64,000 nt of DNA from Lycocorax pyrrhopterus obiensis (Eukaryota > Chordata > Aves > Passeriformes > Paradisaeidae), in the NCBI GenBank assembly GCA_014706295.1, contig JACSVZ010000002.1:15918494-15982493 (forward strand), in the 5' to 3' direction. Positions 58,138 to 64,000 of the stretch are shown here, one piece after another (within the stretch, counting starts at the first letter, position 1; each line of letters opens with the position of its first letter). The position numbers were made by a program, and so were the translations under genes. The notes under the pieces are model-generated. The model ran no database searches, was not told the DNA's origin, and worked only from the letters and a program-made list of their open reading frames with translations.

Positions 58138-61100
58138 TCTACTTAATTGACCACTATAAAACTTAGCAAAATAGGTAGTTGATGCAGATGTGAGACTGTA
58201 AGTTTTGACATTATGATGCTTCAAGACTTAAAAAAAAGACATGTTTTATTGGTTGATTTCAGATGTCTACTGGTAAATTATTGTTTGAAAACTAGTGGAT
58301 GCAAGTCAATCAGATGCTCCTTCTTTTCACTTTCTGAATGCTTAGGCTTTACTGTTGGGACCAAGTAGAAATGAGCTATTTAGCTTCCTGTAGGAGCTTG
58401 GAGTTCTGTCTGATGCATGCACAAAGACAACCCCTGTTTACAATAATCGTCTATTTGGATAGACGGATAGAGGGATAAGGTGAGAAATCAGGATTAATGC
58501 AGGGCATGGAGGCTTAAAATTTAACACTGTATGTGGTTCATGCATCTTTTGAAGCTATTCTCCAAAGCCTTGTTCAGAAAGGAGATGTGCTGCAGTGAAA
58601 GGTTTGGTGCAAGTGCACAGATAGCTACACCATGAATGCTTGGACCAGTGATTCATTTGGGGCTATGAAAAATGTGTCGGTAGTGACTGGAAGTCCTGAA
58701 AAAACCACTGGGGTCCTGTTAAAAATACAGAGGTAAATACAAGACCAAAGAAGATAGTCCTGGCTAAAAGCCAGTAACAGAATTTTTTGAAGCCTTTTTA
58801 GTGCCTTTTAGCTCTATACTGATCCTTTAAATAATTGTAATAAGATTGTAGAGAATAGTGAACATCCTGGAATGGTGTGAAATAAATACAAATGAAAGGT
58901 GAAAGAAGAAAATGAGAAGTGGTTTTCAGCTATCAGACATTCTTACAGAGGACATTAAAATAGAACTTCGTTTAGAGATCAGGGATGACATAACAGCATG
59001 GCATAAATTTCAATTTAATGCTGTTTTTTATTTTTACTGAGCCTCTCTGTTTGTGCATGTGTACATACACGTGCATTTTGTCCCACTCTTTTGCATGTTA
59101 CAGCAGTAACTTTTTAAGATGTCTTGTCAAATCTTCATTCAATACCAATTAATTAAATTGAAAGAAGTGTAGTTGTAATCTCCTTACTTGACAATGGTGT
59201 GTCTCTCAGGTGCACGCATAGAGGGTATGGAGATGTGAATAGTTTTGGTAATAGCTCTTCATCAATAATAGGAAGCAAATTTTATGTTCTTCTGGTTGCC
59301 ATGCTACATCAGGGATGAGTGTGACTGAGGTAATCACAGTTTACTTGTATGGCACTTGCAGGGGCTTCCCTCTGGGGAATTCCCAGTGGGTAATGCTGAG
59401 GTGATAAAATTACGTCATCTCAGGGGTGCTGCTGTTGTAGTACTGCAGCACTCAGGAGCACCTTGTTTATGTTGAAGTGAAACACAAAAATTTTGCTATA
59501 TTTAGTAGCAAAAGAGTGGTTTATTTGACTGGACATTTTATGACATTCTGTCTTCCCTTAGACTGGTAGTAGTAACTGATTTACAGCAAAATAGGAAGAC
59601 TCAGGAAAAGTGTTAACTAAAGAGCAAGAACTTGGAGTTGCAAATGTAAACTGCTTCTTACTAGCTGCAGTGGAACTCAAAATTGTCTGGAAAAAAATTT
59701 GTATCACAGAAAGCTCATTTATAGAGAACAGTACAGTTAATTTCTAGTATTGGTCTCACACAATAATTACAGGTTTGTTTGCCTTAGAATAATCATAAAT
59801 AATGCCTCTTGTACTACTGAAGCTGATAAAACTAAAGAAGTTTTAAGAGAAGCCTTATGAGACTTTGAAGAAATCTACTTCCAGACATTATTACATAGCT
59901 ATTACAGTGTCAAAACTAAATAACTGGAGATGTTTTGATTTTTTTTTTTAACAAAACTGAGGGAAAAATGTAACTGTTGGCTAGTATTTACACACACACT
60001 GGGGCCTCCCAGCTTTCCAAAAAAAAAGTTGAAATGTTGCTAAAATTCCATTCAGTGGTCCCAATCTAAAATTTCCATTTAAATTCACATTTAGAGGTGG
60101 AGAGAAATAACGTATCTCTAGGGCTTGCCTATTTTTAGAATAACTCCCAAGTGTGGCAGTCATTGTGCACCTGTAGAGTTGCTACTCAAAAATAGTGCTT
60201 ACCACTATGTTCTACATTGACTCAAATGAAGTGATAAACCTTTTTCACTGCTTTTTCAGACACTATAAATCTTGACATAAATAGCTTTTGTTAAACAACT
60301 TCAGTTTGTTCAGAAGACATGCAAACTAAGTTGGTCCACGTTATTACTGGAAGAGAAATGATGATTTGCAGATGGCAGTCTGCAGGGATGGCCTGAAACA
60401 GAAAGTTTACCTTAATTAAGGCAAGTCATAAGTTTAAAGTATCATACTTATTCCTAACTGAATTTTTATATTAAATTTGCATGACCCTCTGAGTTCGACC
60501 TGATGCTTTACTGCAGTGCTTACAGTCTAGGAGCCTTAATGACAAAAGTTGTGTTCCTAATCAAAACTGCTGTGTTGGGTGTTTTGTATCTTATTTCATA
60601 TGTGGGGAGACAACAGTTTTTGAAACTCCCACCTGTGCCTGATTCATAGGTTTAGTGAAATGCATCTAGAGCACTGGTCTAAAGTCCTGAATTTATGTAA
60701 AGGCACCTCTACCTGGTTTCCAAGTAACAGAACATAACTGGAATGTGTCTGATGATTCCCTGCTTTTATAGCAATGCTTCTTGAATATGTACCCAGCACT
60801 TAAAACACTAGTGATCAACAGTTTTTTCAAAACATTTGACTATTGACTGCTTGCAAGTAAACTGAAGAGAGTTTGGCAGTTACCAAAGAAACTGCTTGTG
60901 GGTGGTATGTTGAAGTAATTTTCTGTGTGGAAGTGATTATAGGAGCCACTGAGTGAAGTCGCTTATGCCAGCAGCCATTCACATCCCATTACTGTCTCTT
61001 TTCAGCGGTACTTACCCTGCAGTTCAGGTACCTCCTTCCCACATGCAGTTTCTGTTAATCACCTTACAGAAATGGAGGTGAGTGGACTGGGGATTGGCCT

Positions 61101-64000
61101 TAATTTCAAGGGCAGGGAATAAAGAGAAGGTATGGATGTGAAGTCCTGGTTTGGGAAGACTGGAGCATGAGGGGATATGATAGAGAGGTGGAGTTTCTCC
61201 TAATTTCTGTCTGCTCAAAATGTACTTGTACTGAGCTACTGAGTTCTTGTTACCCAAGAAATCAAATTTTAGAAATCATCTGAACTTCATCTGAAGTCTG
61301 GACTTTCTCCCCCTTCCTTTAAGTCCACTGACAGTCAGCAAAAGAGGCAGCCTATGTTTTGTTTTCTCTTTCTGTCTTTTATTTCTGTTGCACAGGAGGC
61401 TGTGGGATCTAAGCCTCCTGTGTGCTGGGTAAGTGTGCTGCCAGGCTCACACAGGATGCAGTGCTGTTGTTTCCTGTCCTGGTTGCTCTCCTATGAATAG
61501 TCCTCAGTGAACTGCTTGGGTTTTATAAAGAACCCCAAGTTCTGTGTGTACTTGATGTACTCTGTGTGTGTGTCAGATTGACCTTGGAGAGTTTCGGCAG
61601 AGGGTTGGCAGGATTTTGGCTCTTAACTTGGTAAATGCAAGAGATTTATTTCCTTGGACTAGGAATTCTTCAGACCAGGAAGACTAGGCATCTTCAAATA
61701 CCTAAAGAATTGTCCAAACAGTGAAGCAAGCTGTAGTCTGAGCGCAGGGGACTGGATCTTGGATTGCTGTTTAAGAATTGAGTACAGTTCCACCTAGCCC
61801 TTGGGGTACAGGTGTGTCCCACTCCAAATGGATAAAGTGGATTAAGCTAAACTGGAACAAGGTACTGGTAATTCTGTAACAGGAACGTTCAGAAGATTGT
61901 TAGCCAGAGGATCGAATGTCTACAGTTAATTCATCATACAGATGAGTCTTGTGCAGGAGACCAATATCTATTACTCCTTAGATGATTTTGCTTGTTAGGA
62001 GAAATTTGATAAGGTGTAGCTTGTGGCAGTTGCTTTAACTTCGAGTAGATCCTAGATCCTTGCAGTTTTATGCAAGAAGTAGACAAAACAGGTTTTTTGT
62101 TAATAATTTAATTTTTTTTAATTTCCTCCTTTTCAGGAATGAGCGAAGAAATATTAATAAATGCTTTAATGTTGATTTGTTTGTGTGTGTGTTGGTGGTT
62201 TTCTTAACAGATGAATAGTCAAGTTTTCCTAAAATCACAGTGCTCTTTTAGCTTTAATGTATATGTGTGTTTTTAAATATAGATGTATGTATTTTCTTTT
62301 TTCTCTTTTGAGTGAAGGACAGACTTAACGTTTGGTTTAGTTTGTGCACCAGTTGCTTTGTCAATGTCTGTTGTTTTACTGGGGAGGAGTCAGGCACCAT
62401 GGCCACTTCTTGGGTGTCTGTTCTATGCCTTTTTTAAACTTGGGATGGGTTTTTTGTTCTTTGCCCCTTAACTACTTATAAATCTGTCAGGGATTTTATT
62501 AAATGCCCCAGAGTAATCCTTGATGGTTGTCTACCTTAGTTGGTTTCAGATGAAGTTTGGTTCACTATCTAGCTGTAAAACCCAGCTACTTGCATGTTAG
62601 CTGTTCATAAAACATGGAGAGATTCAAGCTTGCAGAACGGGGAGCGATGTGGTCATTCATAGCTCTAGCTTGTGGGATTTGTGTGAAAAGCAGTTCAGTG
62701 TTGTAGTCTGTATTTACAAAAATAAGATGTTAGTAAAATTTGGGCTAGTGGAATACTTTGATTTTGTAGTCGTTTCAAAAATAGCTTCACAAGATCTTGT
62801 GGGGTGGAACAATTTGCAGGTTTTTTTGTCTGTTTGTGCAAGACTATGGATATGCTGCAGTAACTACTACAGAAAATTTGTAAATTTTATTACAAACTTG
62901 GGTATCTTATTTAGCAGCGGGATGGAAAATAGTGTAAAATCTTTGCATTTTGATTATAGCACATCCATTGTTTGTGACACGATGCAAAGCTGATAATATT
63001 TGTAAGTATGCTTAATTTGAATGTCGCGAATGGCAAAATGTTGCTTTTAGAACAGGATTCATGCATATTAGAGGAAAACAGGCACCTGTAGACAGAGATC
63101 ACGTTCAAGAAGAGGCATTTGAAAAAAGTCCTGTCAGTCTTGCTCTGGAGATGGGATTGATCGTGATTCCACTGACTGTGATGGGAGCTTGTTTCTCTCA
63201 CATCTCACTTCAGGGCCTGTGAAGTTTCATGGGGTGGCTTCTCCTCTCAGCCTTACCAGCACTACTGTATAGAGTGTGTGTACTTGGTCCTGAAGGATTT
63301 AGAACAGTGTTGAGTGTTCTTGTTTACTATCTTGTGTGAAGTAGACACACAGCTTCCTGGCCAGCCTAAATCAAGACCACAGGAGTGTTAGAGACTATAA
63401 AACAAAGTAAGAGGCTGAACAAATTTTAACACTTACTTCGAAAAATGTTTGAAATTATGATACCTAATAGATTGATCACAGAACATTTTAAAGTTAAATC
63501 TTCATAGGTGTTATTTTTTGAGCTTCATATGCATAGGTTCTCTTGCTTCAGTCAGAGCTCCCATAATTGGCTTGAGGTTTTCCATTGATACGGGATATAT
63601 GGGAACACTTCTAGAAAATTATTTACATCATAGTCCATGACAGATTTGTAATTTACATTTTTTTTTAAAACCATATAGTTGATTTAGTTGAACGTAGTAA
63701 AAAGTATCGTATTTCTTTCCTAAAGGCTTTCAAATCTCCCTGTCTGTATTCAGAATTAGGTCAGAGTACTATTTGTAGTATTTTCTTTTTGTTGTTACAT
63801 GATTATTAACAAGTTCATACAACTTGGATATTCATTCTGATCGGTCATGTCTGTCAATTCCTGACACAAAATCCTCTTCATATTCTGCAAGCTTACACTT
63901 TCTTAAAGCCTCTTTTTCCTTATACAGTAAGAGCACTTTAAGTTGACTATCAGCATGAGAGAGTTTGTTTTTTGAATGTTTTTGTAATATAGTTAGTATT
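58138..64000. other. Intergenic region beyond the SSNA1-like gene
   Basis: 5.9 kb of AT-rich sequence without a recognisable exon, repeat end or RNA gene. Visible details are a perfect 11-bp inverted repeat (61391-61422) and short TG runs near 61565 and 62177. In mammals MPP7 lies on this side of WAC, but I see none of its coding exons here. Confidence 0.6.
61391..61422. repeat. Perfect 11-bp inverted repeat (hairpin)
   Basis: CACAGGAGGCT (61391-61401) and its exact reverse complement AGCCTCCTGTG (61412-61422) flank a 10-nt loop. It would form a short GC-rich stem; too short for a typical microRNA precursor. Confidence 0.85.

Overview
The window is vertebrate nuclear DNA, most likely from a bird. 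The evidence is a CR1-type LINE 3' end carrying the 8-bp ATTCTGTG repeat (57213-57228, with a further copy at 46587-46594), a decayed ERVL-like retrovirus, and long AT-rich introns around the protein-coding exons of one well-conserved vertebrate gene. Order or species cannot be fixed from the sequence alone.

Most of the window (7-55780, minus strand) is the gene WAC, encoding the WW-domain adaptor with coiled coil. I could place all 14 coding exons with GT-AG boundaries and consistent reading phase. Together they give 1938 nt, which is 645 residues plus a stop (the human protein is 647). The stop codon is at 9-7, so only six bases of the 3' UTR are inside the window. The WW domain is a single exon (34042-34157) and the C-terminal coiled coil is in the last two exons. 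The largest introns are intron 3 (35006-54002, 19 kb) and intron 7 (17230-31665, 14.4 kb).

Intron 7 holds a degenerate ERVL-like provirus (about 19860-25050) in plus orientation, antisense to WAC. It has gag, protease, reverse transcriptase, RNase H and integrase remnants and one 3' LTR, but no recognisable 5' LTR and no env. CR1 LINE fragments lie in intron 11 (6535-7085), intron 3 (46277-46598) and just outside the WAC promoter (56945-57232).

WAC exon 1 lies in a large CpG island (about 55250-56870), which contains a 52-bp tandem repeat and a 20-bp tandem repeat. On the other side of the island, transcribed away from WAC, is an intact intronless 114-codon ORF (57616-57960, plus) closely related to SSNA1, the small coiled-coil microtubule/centrosome protein. 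It shows signs of a processed retrocopy: no introns, and AATAAA followed by an A8 tract. A strong splice-acceptor-like sequence precedes it. My reading is that it is a retrogene using the WAC bidirectional promoter. This is the most interesting observation in the window. From 58150 to 64000 I see no recognisable gene.
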